The notes under the pieces were generated by a model. It saw only the letters and a program-made list of their open reading frames with translations, made no database searches and was not told the origin of the DNA. Shown here piece after piece: positions 36,845 through 48,160 of a stretch of 64,000 nucleotides of DNA. The stretch comes from Anastatus disparis (lineage: Eukaryota > Arthropoda > Insecta > Hymenoptera > Eupelmidae). The position numbers were made by a program, and so were the translations under genes. Every line of letters begins with the position of its first letter. The stretch's first letter is position 1. Location of the stretch: contig JAFFSR010000280.1 of NCBI GenBank assembly GCA_017163975.1, forward strand, positions 930,001 to 994,000. Reading direction: 5' to 3'.

Positions 36845-37835
36845 GTAAATCTACCGTACTCTTAACTTTTTCAAATAATATTTAAGTAATTACTATGCTG
36901 TTACATTAAAATGTACACTACTCTATTTGGCCACAAATTTTAGAAAGTTTTAACGAATTTTAAATGATACCGCTCAAACAAGCTTAAAAAAACTATGGGA
37001 CTATTTTCTCAACTTAAAAACAAAAAATTTAAACTGAAGTAGAGTTATGCGCAACATTGAACTACTGAGGAAAAATAATTCAGTGATCATATATTGTCTT
37101 AAAACAAAAATTGCTACTATCAAAACTATTTGAAGTTGCATATAACTCTATTTAGTTTTAAATATTTTGATTTTGAGGTAAGCAAAATGTCCTATTGCTT
37201 TTTTTTAATTATTTAAGTAGCGTAATTTAAAATATATTTAAATTAAAAAAAAATTTTTTTTGATACTATTTATGCAAAAAACTGATTTGTTTTTTTAATT
37301 TTATGCTATTAACGGCAGGCCGGAGTAGAACCTGATACCGACCGAGTAACAATTGAGTTGTTGAGCGCAATAGATATTATGAACATCTATGCACAAGTAA
37401 AAAAAAAAATCTACCGTTTTGTTTTTGAGAAAAGTAAGTAACGCCAAAGTAAAAGTTTATGTTTATAATATTTTCGCGTTACTTACTTTTCTCAAAAACA
37501 AAGCGATAGATTTGTTTCTTCTTGTGCATAAATATTTGTAATAATAATATCTATTGCGCTTAACCTTCAATTTGCAGATACACCGATGAATACTTGAGTA
37601 AATAACAAAAATCTCAATTAGACAAGGACAGCGAATACGGCCTGCTCTTAAGAAAATTTTAAAGGCGCCGTTCAATACAGCTTTATGAAAAAGTGGAGTT
37701 TGTTTCTTAGATTCAAAATAGACAATTTGAAGTCAGATAGAGTTGTATGCGTTTTAATGTAACAGAATAATAACTACTTAAAAATAATTTGAAAAAAGTC
37801 ACATACAAAGTTAAAAGTACGGTGGATTTACTCAT
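36845..37835. mobile_element. About 1-kb element with long inverted ends, hosting a nested MITE
   Basis: GGTAAATCTACCGTACTCTT and the following 60 bases (TTTTTCAAATAATATTTAAG, ATGCTGTTACATTAAAA) reappear inverted at about 37755-37835. The interior arms around 36990-37190 share AGAGTTATGCGCAAC-like and GTTGCATATAACTCT words. The MITE at 37313-37647 is nested inside. Confidence 0.6.
37313..37647. mobile_element. Palindromic MITE, TTAA duplication (GAGCAGGCC family)
   Basis: TTAA at 37309-37312 and 37648-37651 flank ends sharing GCAGGCCG. The inner palindrome pairs GAGAAAAGTAAGTAACG with its complement around 37430-37495. The termini resemble those at 29579 and 52306. Confidence 0.7.
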
Positions 37836-37912
37836 GTTTGTGAGAGTTGTATAATATATCAATTTATTTATTTTCTTTGACTTGTACTGATATATCTATT
37901 TTGATCTTCCAG

Positions 37913-38240
37913 AATGAGATTGATGCAAGACAGACGATCATTTCATAACCTCAAGTCTAAATGGTGGGACTATAATCCGTACAGGAAATGGTGCGGCAAA
38001 ACTGAAGAAGTAAGCGATGGCTTAAATTTAAGAAATATTGGTGGAATTTTTATAATGATCATAATTGGCATCCTTATTGCTACCCTGACTATCATCTTTG
38101 AATATGAATGTTATGTACATCAAGAAAAGATTGATAAAGTTTTCCTTAAGATTACTAATTGGCTCAAAGGTTTGTTTCAATTTAGAAAAAAAGCAGTTGA
38201 ATCATTTCGGTCGATTCAAGAAAAGAAAATCAAAAAATGA
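37913..38240 (+). CDS. Ir25a: Ir25a-like ionotropic receptor, last exon with final transmembrane segment
   Basis: After a TTGATCTTCCAG acceptor, the exon continues in phase 2 with AMRLMQDRRSFHNLKSKWWD, corresponding to the LKEKWW helix that ends the S2 lobe in IR25a. SDGLNLRNIGGIFIMIIIGI opens the last transmembrane helix (about 38036-38115), which closes with EYECY. A basic cytoplasmic tail of about 40 residues ends KKIKK and TGA at 38240. With the two upstream exons it gives an uninterrupted receptor core from S1 to the C terminus, which argues that the gene is functional despite its repeat-filled introns. Confidence 0.88.
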
Positions 38241-38463
38241 ATTATTTCTTATCTGTCTTTATATAAAATCTGAAAATTAAAGTTGCGTGAAATTTATTAT
38301 ATAAATATCATTTGCAAATACTAAATTATTTGATAAAAAATAGATAAAAATAAAAAGTTCTAATTTTTCATATACTATAAAACGATATCATATAATTAAT
38401 GAGAAATATGAAAGTAAATTCAAAATTTTATTAACATAATAAAAAATTAAAAAGATATAAAAT

Positions 38464-38886
38464 CCTTGGTAGAAAATAGACTATTCGAAAATGGCCATTA
38501 GTCATTTATTAGTCATTTTTGACTAATTTTTCAATCACAAAATGACCAAAATATGGAAAAATTGCTAATATATATAGATATATACTTTATGCAAATAAAT
38601 TTATAGATATATTTCTTTTCTTCAATGGAGAGAATTTCTTTACAAAAATTAAACTGTTAATACGGCAAAGTTGGAACGGGTCACAAAAAGCCTAAAAATT
38701 ATGTTACAGCATGGTAAAAATGTCAGAGATTCAAAATAAATATTTTAGAGATTTAAGGTTAGTTCTTAGGCTGCCATGACTTTGTTTTAACCTTACCTTG
38801 CAAGTAGGCTAAAAGATAGATAGATAGATATTTAAATTTATTAACTGTACATTATGTTGTACAACAAAAATAATACAAATTCGTAA

Positions 38887-38927
<41 letters not shown>

Positions 38928-41522
38928 GAGATACAAAGTAAAAATATAATTAAAACAAAGATACAATAATTAAAAGTAATTAAAGTCTAGCTCGGAGCAG
39001 AGGCTCATTCTCAAGGGAAAGGTAGTGCGAGTATGTTGATGCCTTGAATAATGCCAATGATGAAGAATTTCTCAATGATGATGGTAGACCGTTCCATAGT
39101 TGCGATGGCACAACCAGGAATGATCTTTGGTGATACTCGGTAGATGCAAAAGGAATGGTTAACGGTCTCACATCACCCCTCAGTGTCCTCACAGGCCGGC
39201 TCCACAAATATCTAGAATAAAGATATGAAGGTGAGCATGACAAAAAAATTTTGTATAAGAAGGTAGTAGTGAAGTAGTTTCTTCTACCCAAAGTGGATAA
39301 CCAGCCTAGAGAGGACCTGTAAGCAGAGATGTGCTCGCGCCTACTTACACCATACGACCCTTTGAAGCCTCAGATCGAGTTCAGCGGAAAGGTCAATATA
39401 GACCAAACAGCAGTAATCAAGTAAAGGAAACAACAAGGAACGGATAAGATGCTTATGTAGTGCAATGGTGGTACTTTTTCGAAAGAAATTTAATCTATAG
39501 AGCAATGAGTGGCTTTTGCTGCACACATGCGCAATTTGATCCTTCCAGTTCAACTTACTATCAAGCCATACACCAAGACTACGAACAGAAGATTCAAACT
39601 TAATAAGATCACCATTTATTAGCACACCAGTGATGTGTAATGAGGGCAGCATATTGACATAGAAATAAGATCCAATAATAATAGCTTTTGTTTTGCTCAC
39701 ATTTAATTTTAGATGGTTGTTTGTCGCCCAGTTAACAATACCGACAGCTTGATCACTCATGAGAGCAGTAACAGAAGCTAACTTAGCAATTGGGAAGTGA
39801 ATGTACATCTGAAGATCATCAGCACAGATAAGATGCTGCACATCGGCATGGAAGTCAGCAGCCACATCATTGATGTATATAGAAAACAACAGTGGACCGA
39901 GGACAGAGCCCTGAGGAACACCAGTATTTAATGTTACATAGACAGATGCATTACCATCTGCATCAATAACAGCCTGCTGTCTCTCAGAAAGATAAGACGC
40001 AAACCATTGCACGACTGAATGCGAGATGTCAAGAGAAGACATTTTTCTGAGCAGAGAGACATGGCATACCGTATCAAATGCCTTGCTGAAATCAAATAAC
40101 AACAGCAACGTCATGTAGCGTCTGTCCATATTGCGTCTAATGTCCTCAGTTAGTTTCAGTAGTGCGGTCTGGGTACTATGTCCAGTTCGAAATCCAGTCT
40201 GATAAGGGTTTAGTAGCTGTTGCGTAGACAAGTAATTGTAGAGTTGATCATAGACTAGACGTTCAAGAACCTTGGACATAAAAGATAATAAAGAAATTGG
40301 CCTAATGTCACCAAAAGCTTGAGGAGAGCAGATTTTGTTTATTGTAGTCACCAGCGAGATCTTCCAGCATGAAGGAAATAAGGACTCAAGCAATGAGTCG
40401 TTATAAATGCGACATAACAAAGGCCCAATGACCGGAAATGCCGCACGGACGAAAGATTGAGGAACAGCAACAAATCCTCTGGCCTGTGAAGCTGAATGAC
40501 AAACAGCCATCCATACCTCCTCCAAAGTAACTGCATTAAACTTAAACATGGGTTTGAGTGGTTCATCCAGAGCAAGTGTATTCATGTAATCAGAAATGGA
40601 GGGAACCAGAGGATCAAACGCAACGCCATCAAAATACCGATTCAAATCATTAATTGAAAAAGAATGTCGAGAGTCACTACTGCTGGAACATACGCCAAGG
40701 TTCTTGAGTTCCTTCCAGATCTGTCTTGCGTCAGTAATCTTAGATAGTCTGTCGTGGTAATACAGTAATTTAGCTGATTCGATGCATGAATGAGCCCGAT
40801 CTCGAGCATCTCTATAACATATAAGATCAGCACGCAGTCTAGTACGTTTGAAACGTCTGTAAAGCCTATCTCTAAAAGAGAGTGAGAGAGAAAGAGAAAA
40901 CGAGGAAGAGAGAGAGAAAAAGAGAGGAACTAATTAATAAAGTAGTTCATTTTTTGAAAAATATGGAGTGTTCAAATAAAAAAAGAAAATTAAAAAAAAG
41001 GAAGAAAATAGACTAATGTATCAAGTCAATAAGTTTAACAAGTCTATTGGAAAAGAGTAGGAAAGTGTAAAATTTGAGGTTAGTAAAAAAAGTGTAAACA
41101 ATAATTGTGGAAATGAATAAAACTGTGATATAGTTCTCAAGACTGCGATTTAGAAAAAATTTGTCAACCTCACTAACTGATGTAATATCGTGAATGGGAT
41201 ACATAAATTTAATTTTTTCATCGAACTCGTTTCTCATTAAAAATAATTGATAAAAATTTTATTTGTGGTTGTAAATTTCATTTAATATTAATATTGTTTC
41301 ATCATTTAATATTAATATTTAAAAATAAAATAAAATAAATGTATTATTTATTATAATAAAACACTAAAATGATTGATCATATTCATAACAATTTTTGACT
41401 ATTAACCGTCCTCAATAAGCGGATAAATTGGTCATTTTCTGATTAATATTGGTCATTTCTTGATCATTTTTTCTAAAACTGGTCAAAATATGACCAAATA
41501 CTAATGAAATTTTCTACCAGGG
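38464..41522. mobile_element. MITE (CCTTGGTAGAAAAT / ATTTTCTACCAGGG ends) split by a LINE
   Basis: The left end CCTTGGTAGAAAATAGACTA and the right end ATGAAATTTTCTACCAGGG are inverted. Both arms are rich in GGTCATTTT/AAAATGACC words (38500-38555 and 41430-41500). The LINE and its AT flanks occupy the interior. Termini match the 127-bp element at 12042. Confidence 0.7.
38815..40875 (-). pseudogene. Non-LTR retrotransposon (Jockey/CR1-like), 5'-truncated reverse transcriptase
   Basis: Read on the minus strand, an open frame from about 40875 to 39341 enters before the reverse-transcriptase domain. It covers the fingers and palm: IRPISLLSFMSKVLERLV, LNPYQTGFRTGHSTQTALL, LLFDFSKAFDTV, GVPQGSVLGPLLFSIYIND and ICADDLQMY. 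A frameshift near 39340 moves the C-terminal part to 39291-38980 (LTIPFASTEYHQRSF, LWNGLPSSLR), a typical LINE tail. The 3' end is a short (TATC)n repeat (GATA on the plus strand, 38815-38831). The endonuclease domain is missing, as in 5'-truncated insertions. The catalytic box reads CADD where most RTs have YADD. An (AT)n tract lies at about 38889-38922. Confidence 0.88.
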
Positions 41523-41617
41523 ATATGACCGCATGGTCTAACTTTTTATATTTTCAAAATTGTGAGCTATATTATTTGATTTAACAAGTATCTTTGAAAT
41601 AATTATTAACTCTTTAA

Positions 41618-42136
41618 GAGGAGGTCAGAACTATTTGCCGCTTGGTGGCGCTGCAAGTGAGAGAAGAATATAAAATATTTTTTATACACGGATTTACAAT
41701 TTATTAAGATAATAATATACTTCTAATGTTGTCAATAACTCTTGCCATATATATCTAGAATAATTATCGACGCTAATCTTGTTTGAAAAGTCTAAAATAT
41801 TTTTGTAAAGCGAAATATGTTGCGCGTGATAGAGCCGATGTAAACATGTGTATTTTTCTTTAGTACGACAGAGAAAGTAATACTAAAGAATAATGAATAC
41901 ATATGCTCACGCCGGCTCTATCTTACGCTGCATTTTTCGCTTTACAACAATATTTTAGACTTTTCAAACAAGATTAGCATCAATAATTATTCTACATTTA
42001 TATGGCTAGAGTTATTGACAACATTAGAGGTATATTATTGTTTCGGTAAATTGTAAATCGCTACGTAAAAATTATTTTACATTTTTCTCTCACCTGACCG
42101 CAGCACCCCCATGCGGCAAATAGTCCCGACCGCCTC
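41618..42136. mobile_element. Palindromic MITE, TTAA duplication (GAGGAGGTC family, different core)
   Basis: TTAA at 41614-41617 and 42137-42140 flank arms of about 250 bp. The left begins GAGGAGGTCAGAACTATTTG; the right reads the same inverted with a few changes. The core (TAAAGCGAAATATGTTGCGC) is unrelated to that of the 29579 element despite shared ends. Confidence 0.82.
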
Positions 42137-42599
42137 TTAAATTATCTTTATATGTCACGGAGTTTTTTTTTTTCATTTGAGTGTTTTAAGTGATTACAAA
42201 GCATTAAGGTTTGTTATTGACGTATTCTCTGAAAATCAGTATTCATAAACCATAAATAGACTGTCAATCTTTTAATAATCATTGCAGCTCATCTTTTAAA
42301 TTTTATAAATTAATGTTATTTTTTAAATCCAATATTTGTCGAGATTAATAATTTATATTTATAAAACTTGAATTGATTCTAATTTTTCGAAAATAAAGAA
42401 TACTATGATTTGTAATTTTTGCTACAATTTATACTTTTAAATAAGTAAAAATACTTATTTTTCAACTATTTTTCTATAAAATATTTTAGATATAAACTTG
42501 TGTGATTGATCTGTTTGTTTGAATTTATTGTATTGAATCAATTTCATTGAATAAAGAGATAAAAATATGTATTTAAAATTAGTACCATGATTATTATTA

Positions 42600-44445
42600 C
42601 TAGGGGGGCAAGCCCCCTGCGCGCAAGCGCGCTAACCCCCATCTTGCTTTTATAACTTTAAAAAAATATCCAAAAATTTGCAATTTTTTAAAATAATTTT
42701 TATTTAAAATACTAAATAATTTTAATTATCCAAAAGTTTTCTTCAGGTAAATCTTCAATGATCTTTTAATGAATCTAATCATCTGTGAAGTCCTGACTTT
42801 GCACCAGGACAGAATTAATAATTAAATGTTGTGTATTATGAGGGCTACGTGTATATGTTTTATTATAATATTAAATAAAGAATGAAGTTAGTAATTGATT
42901 TATAAACGTCTTATCAAATGTTAGTCTAGTGGTAGAAAGACTCTACCAATTTTAATTGATTTGAATCGCTGTCACGATTAAATATACTTGAATTTTGAAA
43001 GAAATATATAGAAATATAATTGTAATAATCTTACTATGATTCAGTTAAGTAGATACAGGCAGACAGTAAATAAGTACACTTAATTTTAAAATTTAATTAT
43101 AGAGATTTTATTTGATACTTTTATAATGAACTGAATATAGTGATAGTTTTATATTTATTAGTTTTTATAATGAACTAAAAATGGAAGACAGTAATAAAGA
43201 GATGTTTCAAACATTTTTGGATTAAGAATAAAAAATTTGAAAAACTGTGATGTCGGTGTTTTTTTACAAAATTAAATAAAAATTAAATTAAATTTATAAA
43301 GACTATATTTAAGTGTTTGATTTTGATTTAACAAATTTAAATTTAATCATTTGATTATTAAACTTCAATTTAGCTTTTTCAAAATGATATTTTCAACCCT
43401 ATACTTTAAATAAAATCGTAAAATTAATAATTATTTATATGATTAAACTTCACGATGATTACAGGATAATTAGCTAATTGTAAAAAAAATATTGTTATTT
43501 ATTTTTCATCCATTATAAATCCTAAACTTATATGTTATCATATATCGTTATATACAAAATTTAAAATTAGCTATTACCAAGTTTACTACAAGCTTAAATT
43601 CAGCTAATTTTCAGCTATTTCAAAGCTCAAATTTAGCTTAATTTAGTTATTTCCTAGCTAATTACAAGCTAAAATCCAGCTAAATTTAACGTTGTAATGT
43701 AGGTCCAAAAATGAGGGGCACATTTCTGACGATAGCGATGACAGCGGCGGTATACTTTCAATAGTATAGAGAGAATATAATATAAATAGATCTAAAGTGG
43801 AGCTAAAATTCAGTTGAAATCAAATCAATATTTACCTAAAATTGCTTAAAATTACTATAAATTTTAGTTAACTTTTATCTAAATTTCAGCTAATTTCCAT
43901 CTAAATTTTGCATAGATTTAGCTAATTTTAACATTAAATTTAGCTAACTTTTGATTTAATTTAACTAACTTTTATGTAATTTTATCAGACTTAAGCTAAC
44001 TTTTAGCTAAGTTTTAGCTAATTTTTGGCTACTTCTTAGCTAAATTTTAGTTAGATTCTAGCTAAATTCTAGCTAACCAAGGACAAATCGAATTGTTATA
44101 CACAGCGGCAGCGGCGGCGGCGAAATCTTTTTATAATATAGAGAGATATAGCTAGGTTTTAGCTAAATTGCAGCTAAATATATCTAAATTTTAGCTAACT
44201 TTTAGCTAACTTCTAACTAACTTATAGGTAACTTTTTGCTGACTTTTAGCTTGCTTTCAGCTAAATTATAGCTAAATTCATCTAAATTTTAGTTGACTTT
44301 TAGCTGAATTTCAGCTAAATTTTAACCGAATTTTAGCTAAATTTTAGCTAAATGAAGGTTAAAAAATGAAGAGCCAAAAATGAGGGGCATATTTCTGAAG
44401 GCAACAGCGGCAACATATTTTTAATAATATAGAAAGATAGAGAGA
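42600..44445 (-). mobile_element. Non-autonomous Helitron
   Basis: On the minus strand the element ends with the hairpins GCGCGCTTGCGCGC and GGGGGCTTGCCCCC followed by CTAG, and the next host base is T, the classic Helitron 3' end. Its 5' end is TCTCTCTATC at 44445, preceded by host A, so it sits between A and T with no duplication. No Rep/helicase gene is present. Sub-blocks resembling the 5' end recur at about 43690-43785 and 44088-44145. They are separated by long stretches of TTTTAGCTAA-like words. Confidence 0.75.
43560..44350. repeat. Degenerate TTTTAGCTAA-word repeat inside the Helitron
   Basis: Dozens of overlapping TTAGCTAA and TTTTAGCTAACTTTTAGC variants occur with irregular spacing. 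The same word builds the arms of the foldback at 11321-11970. Confidence 0.7.
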
Positions 44446-44917
44446 TTAATGAAAAATAATTAGGAGAGTCTGGCTATTTTATTGTATATACTTACTATCG
44501 TTTCTTTAAATAGTTTAGGAAATTAAATTATTGAACATTTATTAATTTATAAGTAATATATTTTTATTTATATATTTAATTCAAATAGATATGCAATATT
44601 AAACTTTTCGATTATCAAATAGAAAACTACATTAATTTTGTAGTTTTCATTATTTTTTCCAGATATCATGTGACTTACCATGGTTGATACTTGCTCTCTC
44701 TCTTTTTCTCTTATTTATTCTCATATTTCCATATTGCTTACTAAAATATGCGTAAATTTAAGTAGTTCTGAGCATTAAACTACTATTTTATCAATAGAAA
44801 AAAATATGCTAATATCCGTTTCTACTTTTTTAATTATACCACTCACGTCTACTATTGTAATCGTGTGTATATTTTTTTTTAATAATCAATATTACTGTTT
44901 ACTAGTATTATTATTGT

Positions 44918-44965
44918 ACGGAAAAAAATTACTATTTTAGATAGTAACCGCGGGACATGCTGTAC
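44918..44965 (+). repeat. Direct repeat A, left of hypothetical gene
   Basis: ACGGAAAAAAATTACTATTT...TAGTAACCG.GGGACATGC recurs in the same orientation at about 46132-46195, with an extra insertion there. The copies bracket the frameshifted gene at 45213. Confidence 0.5.
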
Positions 44966-45212
44966 TTTTTATAAAAATTACTATTTTAAATATTAAAAAT
45001 TGTTATTTTAAATAGTGAAAATTTAGATTTATATAGCAATTTTTACTATTTAAAACAGTAATTTTTATACGAAATAAATAAGAAATATGGAAAGATTCAG
45101 ACCTATATATATAGCCAATTTTTAAAGAATATTTTAGTTTCAATCTGAACTTAAAGATATTCGGACAGAGTATCAAATTGATAGTATTAAATCTACAGTT
45201 AACTTCTGTAGA

Positions 45213-45858
45213 ATGAAGGACCAAAATAATTTTTCAAATTATGACACGACTAATCAATTTTCTTTATCATCGAACAGTTCATCAGGCATTACGCAAAATC
45301 AACAAGAAAACTTTAAAGAGCTGTTAGCTAACTTGTGTGAAAATCTTGACGATGATTTATTTAATGAAGATGATCAACAATTTATTTCTTTACTTCCGTA
45401 TATAAATTCAACAAATGAAATATATTCAGATTTGCAAATTACAACATCTGTTCAAGGCATAAATAAACTAATTTTTAATGAAGGAGAAATCCCTTGCATA
45501 GATGAAATACTCCAGGATCAAAACGTAGTGACTTTACCCGAAAAAAAGAAGAAAGACCACCATTAAAATATAAACTCAGAAAAGTGAGAGATTTCTCAGC
45601 AAATACAGATATTGATGAACATAAGGATTACATTTTTGGTGATCATACCAGAAAGTATTATAACTACCGAAAAGCGAAAGAAGTTGAAAAGTTAGATGAA
45701 GGTTGTCAAACAGAAAGGTTGGAAAACTAGAATAAAGGCCAGATGATTCATAAAACTTTAATTGAAAGTGAATCTACTATGACTCACCGGTCCAATAAAA
45801 GATCTCGTAAGACTAAGCGTCGGCAACATCCTGATCAAAATATTTGTGGCATACAATA
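45213..45858 (+). pseudogene. Unrecognised acidic/basic protein, frameshifted
   Basis: An ATG at 45213 opens a 117-aa frame with an Asn/Ser-rich start and an acidic leucine-bearing region (ELLANLCENLDDDLF). It also has a PCIDEIL element and a KKKK stretch where it runs into a stop at 45566. The adjacent frame continues from about 45545: PPLKYKLRKVRDFSANTDID, then DHTRKYYNYRKAKEV and a basic end (RSNKRSRKTKRRQHPDQN), with one internal stop near 45730. Codon content looks protein-like, so this is probably one gene with a lost base in a poly-A/G run. No family was recognised. A basic C terminus after an acidic region would fit a DNA-associated protein, but that is a guess. Confidence 0.45.
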
Positions 45859-46131
45859 AAAAAAATTGAAATTTTAATTTTTATATTATTTTCAGCTCCA
45901 GTAGGCCGAGAGAGGAGAAACTGGCGGTAGAATCATTTTATTATGGTCATTGCGTAATGATATTATAAAAAAACTAATGTGGCAATTCTGGGACCAGTCT
46001 GCAGAATCTATGCTTCTTTTATACATAAAGAAACTCGGAAGTGTGTTATTTGCGAGAATCATAATTATTTTTTTTATTCGAATTAATTATTTTAATTTGT
46101 TTCATTATTAATTTAAAAAAAATATGCTATA

Positions 46132-46195
46132 CGGAGAAAAATTCCATCATAAAAATTACTATTTGACATAGTAGCCGAGCGGGACATACTTTATT
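46132..46195 (+). repeat. Direct repeat A, right of hypothetical gene
   Basis: ACGGAGAAAAATTCCATCAT, AAAATTACTATTTGACATAG and CGGGACATAC parallel the block at 44918-44965 in the same orientation, about 1.2 kb away. Confidence 0.5.
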
Positions 46196-46369
46196 TGCTA
46201 TAGAAATCTGCTTCTTTTCATTGACCTAGGATGGAACTTCAACTTCTTGAATGTAATAAGTAGTTTAATATTAAATACAATTGATACGTATTTAGGTTAT
46301 TAATGAATGATTAATAAAAATAATATCATTAGTATTACTCAAGCTATAATATAAGTAATTATAAAAGTA

Positions 46370-46555
46370 ATTATTTAAATAATTATTCGAGAATTTACTC
46401 AAGTAATTACTCAAGTAATTATTCAAGTATTTACTCAAGTAATTATTCAAATATTTATCCAAGTATTTATCCAAGTATTTACTCAAGTATTAACTCAAGT
46501 ATTCACTCAAGTAATTACTCAAATAGATACTCAAATAACGACTTAAATAAAAACT
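46370..46555. repeat. 12-bp minisatellite (AATTACTCAAGT)
   Basis: About 14 variants of AATTACTCAAGT follow one another, mixed with ATTTACTCAAGT and ATTTATCCAAGT. The minus-strand frame reads YLSKYLNN repeats, which is a by-product of the period, not a gene. Confidence 0.85.
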
Positions 46556-46819
46556 AAAGTAATAAATTCGATAATACCTGAAGTAATAACTCAATTGATT
46601 GCATGGATGAATACTAAAGTATTATATCCTATCCTCTCTCTAATCTTTTATATTCATGGCCTGTCCGTGATTGACGGGAGATTTTCTTTATTTTCATCTC
46701 CTATTGCTGGGAGATATGCCCTCTGAGAGAAATGTCCATGACTCCCAAATTTCAGAGTTAATCTTTCCATGAAATGAACTCTTATTTGTAGCAAAGTATA
46801 TTTTAGTAAAATTTCAAAG

Positions 46820-47290
46820 ACACTAGTATACAAGGCCAGAACACTTTGACAAGGTAAATACCTCGACTTCTGGAAACGAATTTCGCTGAAACTACAGGAT
46901 ATCATTCTTTGATGAAAAAAATTAAAACCGTGTTTTTTCTTTTGTGTTGATAAGCCCTAGAGACGAAGATAATGAAATTTTTTCAAAAATATACTCTATA
47001 GAAACGTTGATAAGAACCTAAATAACTAAATAAATAAAACTCTTACAGAAACATTTATGCAAAATGAAATCAAGTAAAAATTAAATACTTTAGTTTAAAC
47101 CCTATTGCATTAAAAAAGCTCATGTATATCAAAATTTTTAGACGATGCAATATGCTAATGAAATAGCGTGAAAAATTGATCATATATGTTAAATGCTAAA
47201 AATATTAACGAATATGTAGTATTTTCAATTACGTCCAACTTTTGAAACACAAAATTTTTTTTATGCAACAAAGTTTGAATTGAAATATTT
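46820..47290 (+). repeat. Third copy of the 19289-19703 repeat family
   Basis: CTTTGACAAGGTAAATACCT, CTTCTGGAAACGAATTTCGC and the GATGAAAAAAATTAAAACCG block parallel 19289-19400. Homology continues through TTTAGTTTAAACCCTATTGC and GCTAATGAAATAGCGTG. Divergence is considerable. Confidence 0.6.
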
Positions 47291-47850
47291 GACTTAGGAT
47301 ATCCTGCAGAATGTCATAAATTTTTAGTAATGAATCAAATTTTTCAAAAAAATCGGTAGAAGTTTTAAATTTATTTTATTTTTAATAATTCCACAAGTTA
47401 ATAACTTGGTAATTATGTTCTTCCTAAAGGAAGGTCCAAAAATATGGTAAGAATCAGCTCTCCACAGATCGAAGAACTTCTGCAAAAAAACCCGGAATAT
47501 TATAATCTTATATACCTGCGTCTCCGAAATTTAGATAAGGGATCACAAAATTAAGAAAAACGCCACCTTACAGTTAAAAACGTAAGTATTGAAAAAATTA
47601 TTCGGATCAACTATTAATACCGTCTTTGACTGTTAGGTGGCGTTTTCTTAATTTTGCGATCCCTTATCTAAATTTCAGAGACACATTATTATAATTTTGG
47701 ACCTTCTTTTAGGAAGAACATAATTATCAAGTTATTAATTTGTGAAATTATTAAAAATAAAATAAATTAAAAAGTTTTACAGATTTTTTTGAAAAATTTG
47801 ATTTATTACTAAAAATGTATGACATCTTGCAGGATTTTTTCATCAGGAAA
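47290..47850. mobile_element. Foldback element, arms about 260 bp
   Basis: TTTTTAGTAATGAATCAAAT, AATTATGTTCTTCCTAAAGG and AAATTTAGATAAGGGATC on the left are mirrored on the right by GATCCCTTATCTAAATTT, CCTTCTTTTAGGAAGAACAT and ATTTGATTTATTACTAAAAA. It is centred at about 47605 and follows directly on the 46820 repeat, so both may belong to one element. Confidence 0.72.
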
Positions 47851-48160
47851 GTACTGCAGGAAATTTAGATGTAAGATTTCGGAAAATTCTGCAGATGCGT
47901 TCTGCGGAAAATATTGGAGTTAACTATGTATGCTCCTTAATAAGAATACTGCAGATTTTCCCGCAGAAAGTACTGCAGGAAATTTGGTTTTAAGATTTTG
48001 GCAAATACTGCACGAAATACTGAACAAAACTCTGGAGGAAATACTACGGTATTTGGGGCGAAATTTCGGCATGACGTCCTGCAGGAAACACTATAGTATT
48101 TCCTCCAGAATTTCCTGTAGTATTTTTTCGAATTTTAGAAATCATCTCTTGATTTATCAG
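47850..48160. repeat. Irregular TACTGCAGGAAAT-word repeat
   Basis: TACTGCAGGAAATTT, TTCTGCAGATG, TACTGCAGATTTT and complementary TATTTCCTCCAGAATTTCCT words recur with irregular spacing on both strands. The short open frame at 47930-48187 lies entirely in this repeat and is not counted as a gene. Confidence 0.6.

Larger units (their letters stand above)
29238..37912 (+). other. 8.7-kb intron of the Ir25a-like gene
   Basis: The intron is bounded by GTAAGT at 29238 and a TTCCAG acceptor ending at 37912; the join gives DEAMRLMQD in frame. It contains a small independent gene (32517-32879), transposase genes, a solo LTR and several MITEs, all described separately. Confidence 0.8.

Noticed and set aside
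46292..46486. YLSKYLNN repeat protein
   Set aside because: Produced by the 12-bp minisatellite whose period is a multiple of three.
46370..46555. CRISPR-like array
   Set aside because: Continuous 12-bp repeat without spacers, in insect nuclear DNA.
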